From: Paratrimastix pyriformis
Lineage: Eukaryota > Preaxostyla > Paratrimastigidae
Direction of reading: 5' to 3'
Assembly (NCBI GenBank): GCA_027972325.1
Contig: JAPMOS010000055.1
Span: forward strand, 1 to 64,000
DNA length: 64,000 nucleotides
Shown: positions 47,946 to 58,095 of the stretch, piece by piece
Layout: each line of letters begins with the position of its first letter
How positions within the stretch are numbered: the first letter of the stretch is position 1
Notes under the pieces: generated by a model
What the model was told of the DNA's origin: nothing
The model's database searches: none
What the model saw: only the letters and a program-made list of their open reading frames with translations
Made by a program: the position numbers and the translations under genes

Positions 47946-50900
47946 GCTGACTCAAGCACTAGTATTCAAGCTGCGCAGCTCGTTCTCTGTCCTGGAGCAT
48001 CATCTGCGCAAATCACAACAAGTAGCAACAACCCGGTCAAGTTTCCGACGGGTGCTATCACGTCATCGCTTTCCGTTACGGGCGCGTCGGACTTTGTGGG
48101 CGATGTTGTGTTTCATGGTAACGTCGCGCTCTCACAAGCACCAACAATGGACCTCAAGCTGCAGCAACTTACTGACGTCTCAATCGCTGCAGACGACACC
48201 ACTGATAAGCGGTTGATGCGTTACAACGCGACACTGGGCAAATGGGTTGCGGATATCACGTACGACGAAGCTGCCTCATCGAGCACGGTCGTGAAGCGGA
48301 CGGCAAACGGTACAATCAACGCGGCGGTGATCAATGCGTCGGGATCGCTTGTTGCGGACACGGTTTCTGAACGTACGGCCGATCATGGCGTGAGCGTGGA
48401 TGGCGTGACGATGCGTGACGGGATGGTGAATGCAACAAAGCTCGTGACTGCTACAGTGGAAACGGCAACGCCTTCTCTTACTGACCTGAACTTGAACGGC
48501 GTTACGGTGCGCGGAGGCAACCTCACCGCGCAAACTCTGAGACTGAGCGGGCTTGCTTCGGGAGACGTTTATAGCACGAATGGCGCGATCACTGTTGTGG
48601 CTAATCGCGATCGCACCGGCTTTGAGGCGTTCGACAACACGCCAGGTTATGCATTCGACGCGTCTTATCACCTCGCCGTTGAGAGCGGCACAGGATGGGT
48701 TGCCGGCAAGCGTTTCGCGTGGACTCCTGCCGTACTGAATACGGATACGACCGTCGGCACTCCAACGCATCTCACAGTTGGAAGTGATGGGGCTCTCGCG
48801 GTTACCGGTGATGATTCTGATTCGATTTGGACGGGCAACGTTGTGCTGCTCACCTTCCTACACACGGCGGCGCGGAGCTACGTGACGAACGACTATCTCA
48901 CGACGGTTGATACGAGCCCTCTTTGTATGACCGCGCTAGATCACGCAGTAGGGACGACGCTCTCACCAGACTTCGCCGCCACGCTAACGGGAACACAACT
49001 CGCGCTCTCGCCGTATACCCTTTCGTACCGCGGCATCACGATCAAGTCTGCGGCAATCACTAACGTTACCGAGATCCACAACTTTGCGTTCACCGGCGGG
49101 GTTTGGAGCGTGCCGCAGATTAGCACCAGCATCATTGCGCGGACGAGCTCAGGCGCGCAAAGCACAAACTACAGCGTCCATCTGTTGGGGTTGATGCCGT
49201 GTGCTGCAGGTCCGATCGTAGTTGATATACTGAGTCCGAACACGTTCACTTCCGCGCCCGAAGCGGCCATCTCCATTGATAACCGGGCGGCAAGCATCCA
49301 GTTCGTTGGGTCGCTCGCCATGCTTCACGTCGTGCCGTTCATGTGGGTCATCCTTCAAAATGCGACGAGCGTAGTGGCCTCGACCTATCCGATCCGTCCA
49401 CCGAGTGCTCCGACGCGTGAGAAGCTAGTCCTCACGATGAACGATCTCAGCGATTCCATGTTCAGCATCAATGGTGGCATCGGCAAGATATTCCGGCCTG
49501 ATGCGACGCGCGCCCTCGTGATCAACTCCATCGCGTCCGAGTCGTACACCACAATGAGCAGCGCACTCAAGCTCACGTATGGCGGCTACACGACAGGGTT
49601 TGTATCGCGTGCCGCAGATGGAGTACTCAGCATGACCACAGGATCGGCGACGGCAACCAACTCCAGCATCGTGCTGCGTGATGCGACTGGCGCGAGCGCC
49701 TTCACCACACTCTCAACCAGCGGCGCGGCGACGATTGGCGGCATCCTCACTGTTCCCTCAGTTGCGTCGGCGGGAAACCTCAAGTTGCTTCTGAGCGGTT
49801 CGAACACAACGTGCGGCGTGTATTGGGGCGGCTCAACTGCGGGATCTGGTCTTGATGGTGTGGGCACTCCGCCGTCATGCACTGCACTCGCACTCACTGG
49901 CAACTGTTTACGTCTCAAGACAGGCACCTCAACGGCCGGAACGGGTCTCATCGTCGAGGATAACAGCGGCGCCGTTAACTTTGCCGTGAACACATCCGGC
50001 GCGTCATACTCCCGTGGAAATCACATCATTGGTGGGTCGTTAACCGTTGGTGGAACGACCTCCGCGAGCTTGCTGGGCACCGATTCTACGGGTCTTGTCG
50101 TCGCACGCACTGCTTCGATCAACTCGGTGATAAATACCTATGCCCTCCGCGCCGGTGACGGGTCGTGTGGCTTCCATAAAGTTACTGGACCTGTTGGAAG
50201 CACGTTGCGGCTGGTGATGAACGGCACAGATCCGAACTGGGGGATGTATTACTCAGCTGTTGGCGCTACCGCACTGAACACTAACATCTATGCGCCCGGT
50301 TGCAGCCAGATTGGTTTGACTGGTCCCGCAATCCACCTGAGCACATACAACGCTGACTCGGCAGGGTTCGTTTATGAGTCGACGAGCGGAACGTCTGGCA
50401 CGACAGCAGTGCCGCAGTTCGCAGTTAATGCACTCACCGGCAACACGTACGTGAACGGAACTCTCACCGTCAACGGGGCTGAGATGCGCATTGGTTCCGG
50501 CGCAGCTGCTTCTGTCGCGAACACGAATGCCCTCACCATGCAGTCCGACCAGAACGTAGTTGTGATCTCTGCCGATGTATCAGGCGCGATATACGCAGCC
50601 AACTCGAGCAACCCCAGCATCTTCTTACGCGCTGAGGGCGTCGACGTTATCAAGCTCAACAAGACCAAGTTCTACTCACTGGTCGCACGCCAGACAACAC
50701 TGGATACGGATGGCCTGGACCTCCGCATCGACAACGACGGGAAGATTGGCCTGCCTGCGTCCGCTGCAAAGTACAAGACCGATATCGTCAACATGGAAGA
50801 CACGTCCTCATTATATCGGCTGCGCCCGGTTAACTTCCGGTACAGGAGCGACCCATCCGGCGCGAAGTGTTATGGTTTGATTGCCGATGAAGCTGTTACC

Positions 50901-51089
50901 GTATGCCCCGATCTGGTACGTATGAAGGACGGCGAAGTCGAGGGACTTTACGATCACAAGTTGCAATTCATGCTGCTGAATGAGATACAGAAACAGCACG
51001 CCACCATCGTCTCACTCCAAGCTCAAGTTGATGACCTGCGCTCCGGCATGGCGGCGCTGCTTGAGGTGGTGAAGGCGAAGCTGCAGTAA
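47943..51089 (+). CDS. Long fibre protein with C-terminal S74 chaperone domain (copy B)
   Basis: 1048 aa. Most of it is repetitive beta-rich sequence (LTVNGAEMRIGSGAAAS, LRLKTGTSTAGTGLIVEDN) of the kind that forms trimeric fibres. The last about 110 residues show the S74 intramolecular chaperone: SAAKYKTDI with the likely Ser/Lys pair, LYRLRPVNFRYR, YGLIADEAV and the closing coiled coil LNEIQKQHATIVSLQAQV. S74 domains cut themselves off after trimer assembly. A host-binding spike is the likely role. Confidence 0.8.
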   Translation: MADSSTSIQAAQLVLCPGASSAQITTSSNNPVKFPTGAITSSLSVTGASDFVGDVVFHGNVALSQAPTMDLKLQQLTDVSIAADDTTDKRLMRYNATLGKWVADITYDEAASSSTVVKRTANGTINAAVINASGSLVADTVSERTADHGVSVDGVTMRDGMVNATKLVTATVETATPSLTDLNLNGVTVRGGNLTAQTLRLSGLASGDVYSTNGAITVVANRDRTGFEAFDNTPGYAFDASYHLAVESGTGWVAGKRFAWTPAVLNTDTTVGTPTHLTVGSDGALAVTGDDSDSIWTGNVVLLTFLHTAARSYVTNDYLTTVDTSPLCMTALDHAVGTTLSPDFAATLTGTQLALSPYTLSYRGITIKSAAITNVTEIHNFAFTGGVWSVPQISTSIIARTSSGAQSTNYSVHLLGLMPCAAGPIVVDILSPNTFTSAPEAAISIDNRAASIQFVGSLAMLHVVPFMWVILQNATSVVASTYPIRPPSAPTREKLVLTMNDLSDSMFSINGGIGKIFRPDATRALVINSIASESYTTMSSALKLTYGGYTTGFVSRAADGVLSMTTGSATATNSSIVLRDATGASAFTTLSTSGAATIGGILTVPSVASAGNLKLLLSGSNTTCGVYWGGSTAGSGLDGVGTPPSCTALALTGNCLRLKTGTSTAGTGLIVEDNSGAVNFAVNTSGASYSRGNHIIGGSLTVGGTTSASLLGTDSTGLVVARTASINSVINTYALRAGDGSCGFHKVTGPVGSTLRLVMNGTDPNWGMYYSAVGATALNTNIYAPGCSQIGLTGPAIHLSTYNADSAGFVYESTSGTSGTTAVPQFAVNALTGNTYVNGTLTVNGAEMRIGSGAAASVANTNALTMQSDQNVVVISADVSGAIYAANSSNPSIFLRAEGVDVIKLNKTKFYSLVARQTTLDTDGLDLRIDNDGKIGLPASAAKYKTDIVNMEDTSSLYRLRPVNFRYRSDPSGAKCYGLIADEAVTVCPDLVRMKDGEVEGLYDHKLQFMLLNEIQKQHATIVSLQAQVDDLRSGMAALLEVVKAKLQ

Positions 51090-51125
51090 AGCGTGCCATT
51101 TTTCGGTTGCTCTCGCAGGTGTCTA

Positions 51126-51144
51126 TTTTTTCCAAGTCGAAATG
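51126..51144 (+). promoter_or_regulatory. T-run and CGAAATG late-like promoter
   Basis: T6, 10 nt and CGAAATG at the start of the 311-aa gene; the element A equivalent (before 8282 on the minus strand) has the same signal. Confidence 0.55.
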
Positions 51145-52077
51145 GCGGCATCAGCACAAGCAATCTCTGCTCAAGTCAAAGCACTCCAAGCAGATCTTCA
51201 GGCGCGTTCCGGTGCTGCGACGGTGATGGAACCAGTGAACGTGCCACCTCCTCCCACGCTTGCCGTCGATCCGGCCGGCGTTCCCAATCCACCCGTGGAA
51301 CCCACAGACGAGATCGTGGAGATTGAGTTTGCGGACAAGGTGAAGCGCAACATCAAGGCTTCGTGGCAACGTCAAGTACCGCTTCTCGCGTCGAGCAAGA
51401 TCATGAGGAGCTCACTCAAGTTTGACCGTTACATCTTCCCTCTTCTGAACGGCGACACGTTGCGCTGGAGTGAGGACGTGGACACAAAGCGCGAGCTCGG
51501 CGAGATGGTAGAAGAGCTGCGCTGCTACGGGATGGCGCTTTCGGAAGGGCAACTCCAGTCGGTGTCGGACGGCAGCGGCTTCACGCGCCAGATCAACAAG
51601 GTGCGCGACTACATCAACTCCCATGAGACCGCCTGCTTCAACCGATCGTATCGAAATGCGACAACGCAGTTTGCCGCGCAATGGGACAGGTACGTCGCCG
51701 TCCTTGGCGCGAAGCTCCAATGCGAGAAGATGGAATCGCTCAAGTTCACGCTGCTCCGTGATACGGTGGTGTCGAAGGATATCTACAGCCTGCTTGATCT
51801 CAACCTCAAGTATCGCAACGTCGTGTATGAGTTCTTCGACTGGTTTGACGCGTTCGTGATCAGAGGCGACAGGGAAGGCCTCGTGCGCCGCACCGTGGAT
51901 GTCGCGTTGAACATCGATATGAGTGTGTTGAATGGCGCTTCTGATGTGATGTCGATCGTGAGCAACATCTTGACCAGCTTCAAGGGTGCAAACATCAACA
52001 AGGAGACGATAATAGCCAAGCTTGCAAGCATCGCGCAAGTCAGTGAGCTTCGGGGCCAGGGTGAGACATCGGCCTAA
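51142..52077 (+). CDS. Conserved 311-aa virus protein (copy B)
   Basis: Helical protein with IEFADKVKRNIKASWQ, ILRWSEDVDTKRELGEM-like acidic helices, SDGSGFTRQINKVRDYINSHE and CFNRSYRNATTQFA. It matches the element A copy closely and the AT-rich element's 285-aa protein (31468-32325) over most of its length. Its conservation across two virus types suggests an essential particle or genome function. No named family. Confidence 0.65.
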   Translation: MAASAQAISAQVKALQADLQARSGAATVMEPVNVPPPPTLAVDPAGVPNPPVEPTDEIVEIEFADKVKRNIKASWQRQVPLLASSKIMRSSLKFDRYIFPLLNGDTLRWSEDVDTKRELGEMVEELRCYGMALSEGQLQSVSDGSGFTRQINKVRDYINSHETACFNRSYRNATTQFAAQWDRYVAVLGAKLQCEKMESLKFTLLRDTVVSKDIYSLLDLNLKYRNVVYEFFDWFDAFVIRGDREGLVRRTVDVALNIDMSVLNGASDVMSIVSNILTSFKGANINKETIIAKLASIAQVSELRGQGETSA

Positions 52078-52133
52078 ACTCAGAACGGGTAAAAGTGACC
52101 AGTTTTGGTGTCCGTGAGCGCGTCTGATTTTTC

Positions 52134-52796
52134 ATGTCGTCAAAACACTCCATCACAATGGAAGCAGGAGCAGTTCATTTACCAGTAGCACACCCTCGAG
52201 TACCAAGAGCGAAGGTTGCGGCGACGGAATTACCACGGCCTCGGTGGGAAGCCCCAGTCCTGAAGCAACAACAAGCCCGTGTGGCTAGGCCGAAGCCCAC
52301 AATGGAGCAAGCGTGGGAGAATTTGGAGAAGGCCGGGCGATCATATTTCCTCACGAATTGGCGCGGGGACCTTAAGGCCCAAATCGCATCTCGTAACAAC
52401 TTTCGCAAGTATGTGATTAGTTATGCCAAAGCTGAGGCGCGCCGCTTCCGTAAGCCGCCTGAGAATCCACCATATCGCATGAATGAGGCCGAGAAAGCCG
52501 CTGTGAAGCAGGCATATCAAGCTGCGAAAGCGGAGGCGATCGAGGAGTTTGGAAACCCTGAACTCGCACGGACAAAGGAGGAGCGGACCGCGCTCATGAA
52601 GCAAGTTAATGGAGCTGCGCTTCGGGCATCTGCAACGCTGGGCGCCCAGATCAGGCGTGAAGGCGGACGTGGAGGCGTTGGCTGGTCGCTTAGGATGCCT
52701 GGGCATCACGACGCTAACCCATACACGCGGGAGGCCCCTTTCAATAGATACGACGGATCTGAGGATCATCAAGACGGCTTCGGAGCGCCTCGTTAA
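52134..52796 (+). CDS. 220-aa basic protein (copy B)
   Basis: MSSKHSITMEAGAVHLPVAH opens a Pro/Arg-rich N-terminal region, then a helical core (ENLEKAGRSYFLTNWRGD, MNEAEKAAVKQAYQAAKAEA) and a Gly/Arg-rich end. Its pattern and place match 6834-7382 of element A, though identity is low. Last gene before the right R. T5 directly before CATG. Confidence 0.5.
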   Translation: MSSKHSITMEAGAVHLPVAHPRVPRAKVAATELPRPRWEAPVLKQQQARVARPKPTMEQAWENLEKAGRSYFLTNWRGDLKAQIASRNNFRKYVISYAKAEARRFRKPPENPPYRMNEAEKAAVKQAYQAAKAEAIEEFGNPELARTKEERTALMKQVNGAALRASATLGAQIRREGGRGGVGWSLRMPGHHDANPYTREAPFNRYDGSEDHQDGFGAPR

Positions 52797-52906
52797 AACT
52801 GATTAAGGACGCCCGTCACCCAGAAAAAGCAAGGCGCAGGAAAATAACCCGCCCGCCCAAAAATTTTCAAAATTTTGGGTTTTCTACTTTTTGAAAACTT
52901 TTTTTC

Positions 52907-53482
52907 GTTTTTAAAACCTGGGTGGGGTGGGGTGGGTGGGTGGGTGGGTGGGTGGGTGGGTGGGTGGGTGGGTGGGTGGGTGGGTGGGCCGTATATAAAA
53001 TATTGGGAAGTCCGCGAGTATATAAAATTTGCGGATTTCGCGCGACTCCAAAAAATCGGGGTCTTCCCGTTTTCGCGAGTTTGTTATCACCAACTTTCCG
53101 GTTGATATCAAGTGTCACACCTACAAAAGATGGCTCGGCCTACTACTATATACTATTCATTTCTGGTGTAGGTGTGACACCTCCGGCTTCACGTTGCCCG
53201 CCCCTTTACTATCGTTATCTCCAGAACCCTTGCCGCTTCCCCTGTCGGCAAGGTCGAAACAAGCGCACACGAATCGGAGGGGCCGCAAGAGCGAGTAAGG
53301 GGGTCTATCGAAAGTGTCACACGTTGGAAGTCCGAGGAAGACTTAGAGAAATAATAGGTAGTATGGCGAGCCATCTTTTTTCTCAGTAGACCCCCCTCGG
53401 ACGTTAAACTCAGACCCCTCGCGTGTTGTAGGTGTGACACCTCGTACCTGCCGCAAGAGCGACTAAGGGGGGTCCGGAGGGG
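52907..53482 (+). repeat. Right copy of direct repeat R, left part
   Basis: GTTTTTAAAACC to CCGGAGGGG, matching 39109-39698. It includes a (GGGT)n tract (52919-52988) and iterons at 53112, 53172, 53314 and 53432. The LINE at 53483-62704 interrupts it. The rest of R resumes at 62705. Confidence 0.9.
53474..53482. repeat. Left target site duplication of the LINE
   Basis: CCGGAGGGG, repeated at 62705-62713 directly after the (CA)n tail. The unoccupied left R (39690-39698) holds the same 9 bp once, which proves the insertion. Confidence 0.9.
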
Positions 53483-53531
53483 GCTTCCCGGGGTCGAGTT
53501 GACCTTCAACGTTTGAATTTCTCCGCAGAAG

Positions 53532-54565
53532 ATGGCTGATTCTGAATCTGTGACTATGTCTGATGTTGAGAAGGAGGCGGCTGCGCAAGAGGCTGCCCGT
53601 GTGCAACAACACAAGCGTGCGGCCGAGAAGAGTGCGGCGGAGGCGGCGGCTCCTGCAAGGATGAGGGAGAGCCCATGTTGGGATCAGGTCTGTTTGATTG
53701 AGTGCCGCAAACGAAGCGCCCTGAGTTGGGGCCGGCGGCTTGGAGTGATCCTGACGATCTTTTTTGTGCTGCAGGCTATTGGGGCTACGCTCTTGTTCCC
53801 TGATGGGAATCCTCTGTCCTATGCTGAAATTCAGGCGTCTTTTGCGGGCGCCGCGGTGGAGGGGTCGTTCCCCGAATTCTCAATTCTATTCGATCGTCCG
53901 ACGGCCGAGCAGTTCACAAGGGTTGAGGAACTTGGCCAGAAGTTTCATGCTACTGTGAGGCCTATTGTGGCTGTGGCGACTGAATTCCAGCCGGACATCA
54001 TCACGACAACGCTCTTCAAGGCGACGCTTGCTGGCTTTCCGACGGAGGCCAGTGAAGAGGATGTGGCGACTTGGTTGGGAAGGAAAGGTTTGTGTTGTGC
54101 TATGGAGAAGGGTGTTATGGTTTTGGTAGATTCTCTGAGGGTGTTCAAGTTAATGCCTGCGATCTTTCAAGTCAGCTTCTTTGCGGAGGGAGAAAAGAAA
54201 TGCCGAAGTGGTTCCCGCGCCGGGATGCCAACCAGAGATGGCCCATTACCGTGGTGCCTCCCGAAGTGCGGGTCGAGGTGCCGCCCAACAAGAAGCTGGC
54301 GATGCTGCGCCGTCGGGATCTGGCGACTGTGCCGGCTGTCGAGGCCTGGTTGGCGAGCCTGACGCCTCAATCCGCCAGCGACCATTGCCAGGAAGGGACA
54401 AGCCTTCCTGACTGGTCGCTGGGACGGTACGTGGTTACTGGTGGTCGATCCCGAGGAACGAGACCGGCTGGCGAGGGAGAAGCAGCAGCAATATGGGGCC
54501 GCGGACTATTGTTCGGCGGACTGTGGTGCGTGTGGCGGCCAAGGGGTTGCTGTGATTTGGTTTGA
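53532..54565 (+). CDS. LINE ORF1, RRM-like gag-type protein
   Basis: MADSESVTMSDVEKEAAAQ opens an Ala/Glu-rich N-terminus, then a compact domain (FSILFDRPTAEQFTRVEEL, LAGFPTEASEEDVATWLGRKG, FQVSFFAEGEK) that recalls the RRM-like folds of LINE ORF1 proteins. A frame change near 54190-54220 carries the reading into a second frame (PKWFPRRDANQRWPITVVPPE...). ORF1 proteins bind the LINE RNA and act as chaperones. The start follows a short leader of 49 bp. Confidence 0.55.
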
Positions 54566-55517
54566 GGTGTTGTGTTTTCAATCTGAATCTTTTTGAAAAC
54601 ATGCCTTGAGCAACCATTATATATTCATAAAGGGTACGGGATGGTTACGACTGGATTCAGTCCTTACGTACGGATGGTACGTATTGAGCTGGACAAAAAC
54701 GCAGTATCGTCGTTGGGCCACTCGCATGGGGCACGATCGATCTTATTGAAGGAAAATGGTGGGTGAAGTGGTGGTTTGTTACACAGACTGGAGAAAATGG
54801 GTGTGAACTTGGGCAACATGATCAGGGGCCGGCCTGCGGGTGGGGACGGCTGCTGTATCAGAAATGGAGGAGCTGTGATAATAGAATAATGTTGGGGACG
54901 GACCAAAAGGAAGAAGGAGGCGTGGCAAAGGAAACGTGGCGATCGGTGGGGAATCGGCCAGCCGGAGAGGGCAGCGTAGGAGGAAGAAGAACGAGCGGAT
55001 GGGGATCTGATTTGGTGAAAAAAGACCGGGGAATTGAAACAGAGGAATGGGGTAGAGCGGACGGTGGAGGAAACTGATGGGGCAGCTTGCTGCCAGGTTG
55101 AGCACCCCCGGGGAGGGAATCTTCGGCCGGAGTTGGGCGGACGGGTCTCTGCATGAGTTGGCAGGGAATGATGGCGGTTTGGTGGATATCCTTTTGACGA
55201 TTTTGATAGGTAGTGTTGGTAGGTTGTGCGTGTTCATGCAGGGGCTTTGTTTTGGAAGATGGCCCTGATCGACTTGATCCAAGCGAGGGGGGCGGGGAAT
55301 ACCACAGGCTCTGGGCTCAGATGAAGGGGGGAGTGCGAGGACATCGTTATTGGACCAAACGAAATCTATTTGGGGAATCGATGGGTGGGAATCTGTTTAC
55401 TGGTGGCGATGGCTCAATGGGGAGGTGCGGGCGTGAATCGGAGAGCGTGGGAACTCGACGCGGTTCTAAAAGCGAGGCGGAGTGGAAGGAGAGTGTGGAT
55501 GATGGAGCGGCGGAGGT
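54566..55517 (+). other. LINE inter-ORF stretch, no clear gene
   Basis: GC-rich DNA with several short frames in both strands that show no motif. It contains a TATA-like TTATATATTCATAAAGGG near 54618. It may be the degraded N-terminal part of ORF2 or a real inter-ORF region. Nothing else is recognised. Confidence 0.4.
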
Positions 55518-56602
55518 TTGGGCTTTGGGGGTGGGGGCAGGATCCCAGCTGGCGGACTGGGAGGGGGAGTGGCAGGCAAAGAGACTGGCCCGAAGAGGCG
55601 GACGAGGACGAGGTACGGAGAAGGAGGCTCTGATGGAAGGGGAGGGGACGACAGTGAGAGATTGACGGATGGAGGGATGATCGAGCGACCGGGCGAGTTG
55701 TTTGGCGGTGGTGGCGAGCTGGAGGAAGTTGATGGGGTTGGCTTGTCGCAGGGGGCGGGGGTCGGGAGGTACAGAGGCGTGTGTAATAAGTCGGGCCACC
55801 GTTGTTGGGTGGCAACAGCCCTCCAGGTGGTGGAAGCGGTGGGGGCCGGGCAGTTGTTCGATGTTGTGAGAGGGGTGATTGGGGGAGACCCGGGTATGGA
55901 GCAGGCAATCTGGGAGAAGGGGATTGATGGGCTGGATGAGCTTCATGATGGGGATGCAGGGGATGCGGTGGCGGACTTGCTGAGGAAAGCTCGGATCCCG
56001 ACAGGAGCGCGGATGAGGGTGGTGCACGTCAGGGAATGCGGAAGGGTGAGCGAGGGCCGCGAAAGGGAGCGGGACTGCCTGGTGGTGCGTCTGGAGAGGG
56101 ACGGTGACAGAATGAGTGAAGCGGTCCGGAAGGTGGTGATGGCGGACGGACGGGTGCGGAAGAGGTGCCCAGAGTGTGGTGCCGATCGGTGGCACGCGCA
56201 GGAGGAACGGGCGGTGGGCATGGAGGATGTCATGGTGGTCCAGGTGGTTCGCGATCGGCGGGACGGCAGGGTGGATCAGTCGCAGTGGCGGGTGCAGCCG
56301 GACCCCGTGGAAGTTCTTGGCACGAATTACCGCCTGGAGGCGGCGGCGGAGTTCTGCGAAAGGAGAGGAGGGGGCGACATTGGGTGGCGGTGAAGAGGAT
56401 TGAAGGGGCATGGTGGCGCTTCGATGACAGCGTGGTGAGGTGGGCGAGGAAGACGAAGAATGGCGACATCTTTCTTTATGTGGCGGGGGGCAGGGATGGG
56501 GTCGAGAATGCAGCGTTCGATGTGGGGACCGGCTTTTGGAGGGAGCAAAGAAGGGGGGCAGACGGGGAGGCGCTAAGGGGGGACGAAGAGGGAGACGGGT
56601 AA
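55518..56602 (+). CDS. USP-type (C19-like) cysteine peptidase domain of the LINE
   Basis: The Cys box GVCNKSGHRCWVATALQ matches the USP signature G-x-x-N-x-G-x-x-C-W/Y-x-x-x-x-L-Q, with Cys96 as the likely nucleophile. A CPECGADRWHAQEE zinc-binding pair follows, then NYRLEAAAEF and the His box GRHWVAVKR..GAWWRFDDSVV, ending in a typical FDDS. A frame change near 56350-56375 separates the His box from the first part. USPs remove ubiquitin; a self-processing or host-defence-evading role is inferred. Other LINEs are known with OTU or Ulp1 peptidases. Confidence 0.65.
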
Positions 56603-56892
56603 GGCGGGGAGAGGTGAAGACCTGGAGGAGCATGAGGTGGGGCAGTCCGGGGTGCGCCCGGTAACGGGGACTCTACCCGGGGTGCCCAGGTATCCTGGGG
56701 ACGGGATGAGCAGAGGCCAGGAAGAAGCGCGGGAAGAAGGACGCGACAAGGAAGAAGAGGCAGGTGGCAAAGATGAGGGATATCGAGAAGACATGACGAG
56801 AAGGCGGAGGAGGAATTCCAGGGGTGGAGAAGTGGTGCCAGGGGCAAGAAGGAGGCCAACCTGAGGGCGGGGCTGGCGAGGGAGGAGGAAGG

Positions 56893-57840
56893 ATGAGGGT
56901 CGTGGGGTGGAACGTGCGTGGGTTGGGGTCAGACTGGAAGAAGAGCAATGTGGCGGACCTGCTGCGAGTTGGGGGTCAACATTGCCCTCCTGCAAGAGAC
57001 GAAAGGTACGAAAGACAACAAGCAACAGTTGGAGGAGAAGTGGATGAAGGGGTGGTGCTGGAGGAGCTCGGTGGTGGAGGACGCAGATGCGCGGCACCCC
57101 AAGGGAGGGGTGATGATTGGGTATAGGCGGACCTTACAGATAGCAGTGCGCAAGGTCAGGAGGTGATCCTGGCTACTTGATGTTTCTCGATTGGTCGGAG
57201 GAAGACCAACCTGAGGCTCATAAATCTGTACTACCCAACTGGGAGGAGAGGACAAGGTGAGGGTAAGGAATGTCATTATCAGGAGGTTGGAAGAGTGCAT
57301 GGCGGAGGGAGCAGCTGAGGGAGGGGCGTGGTGGTGTACACGGACGCGAATAGCTGGGCCAAGGAGGTTGGTGAGCAGGAGATGCTGGGTCTGTATGACA
57401 CGGCGAAGATGGTGGGTAAGCAGAACGAGATCACATTCGTGCGCAACAAGAAAGGAGGGAAGGGGAGGTGGAGGAGGAGGGCAAGCAAGGGGGAAGAAAG
57501 GGAGGCCAGGCTGGACCTTTGCTTGGCAACGCAGGGGACGATGGCACGATTGCTGGACAATATGTGGGTGTGGAGAAATGAGGAGGTTCAATGGCAGGAA
57601 GTCACAGACCATCACATGGTTGTCACTGACTTGAGGAACATGTTGCCGGCATGGGCGGGAACGCTGCGGAGGAAGGTGGCCATCTGCCCGTCCAAGTCGG
57701 ACCTGGATGCGTTGCTGCGGGAGAAGAGGAAGGATGAGTATGAAGGGATGGTGGGGAAGATGCGCACGTACCGGGAGAAAGTGGCGGAATTGCTTCGGAA
57801 GGCAATGGAGAAGGGGCGGACCCATCGTTCGAGCAGATGA
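56893..57840 (+). CDS. APE-type endonuclease domain of LINE ORF2
   Basis: MRVVGWNVRGLGSDWKKS and NIALLQETK give the first two motifs (WNxRG, E-T-K), then VVVYTDANSW in place of GDFN, EARLDLCL for the RIDY box and TDHHMVVTDLR for the SDH box. This enzyme nicks the target to prime reverse transcription. Frame changes occur near 56965 and between 57166 and 57328, so the domain spans three frames. Confidence 0.7.
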
Positions 57841-58095
57841 GTGGGATCCTGCGGAGACGGCGGGAAGGTGTTTGGGTTCCGGGACGTGGCCAACACAGAC
57901 AGGGATTATGAGCCCCATCGCATGAAGAAGCTGAGACGGATGGCGATGGCGGAGCGGGACCCGAGCCTGAGGAGGGGAAGCAGTTGGCCAAAATGAGAGG
58001 CGTGCACTACAGGGAAGAGGGATCGGGCGTTGGAAGGAAGCGCAAGCGCATATATAAGGGCATCATGACAGACGGGGTGGCGCCGGTCACGTCGT

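Larger units (their letters stand above)
39943..52906. mobile_element. Virus-like element B, inverted sister of element A
   Basis: About 13 kb between two direct R repeats. It carries 13 genes of a virion and packaging module in the same order as element A but inverted, with most proteins over 90 per cent identical to A. All genes look whole. A polymerase is not seen inside. An 800-bp insertion at about 43790-44590 is specific to B. The R-B-R arrangement suggests integration of a circular form by recombination at R, or a tandem array. Young, judging from R identity. Confidence 0.75.
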
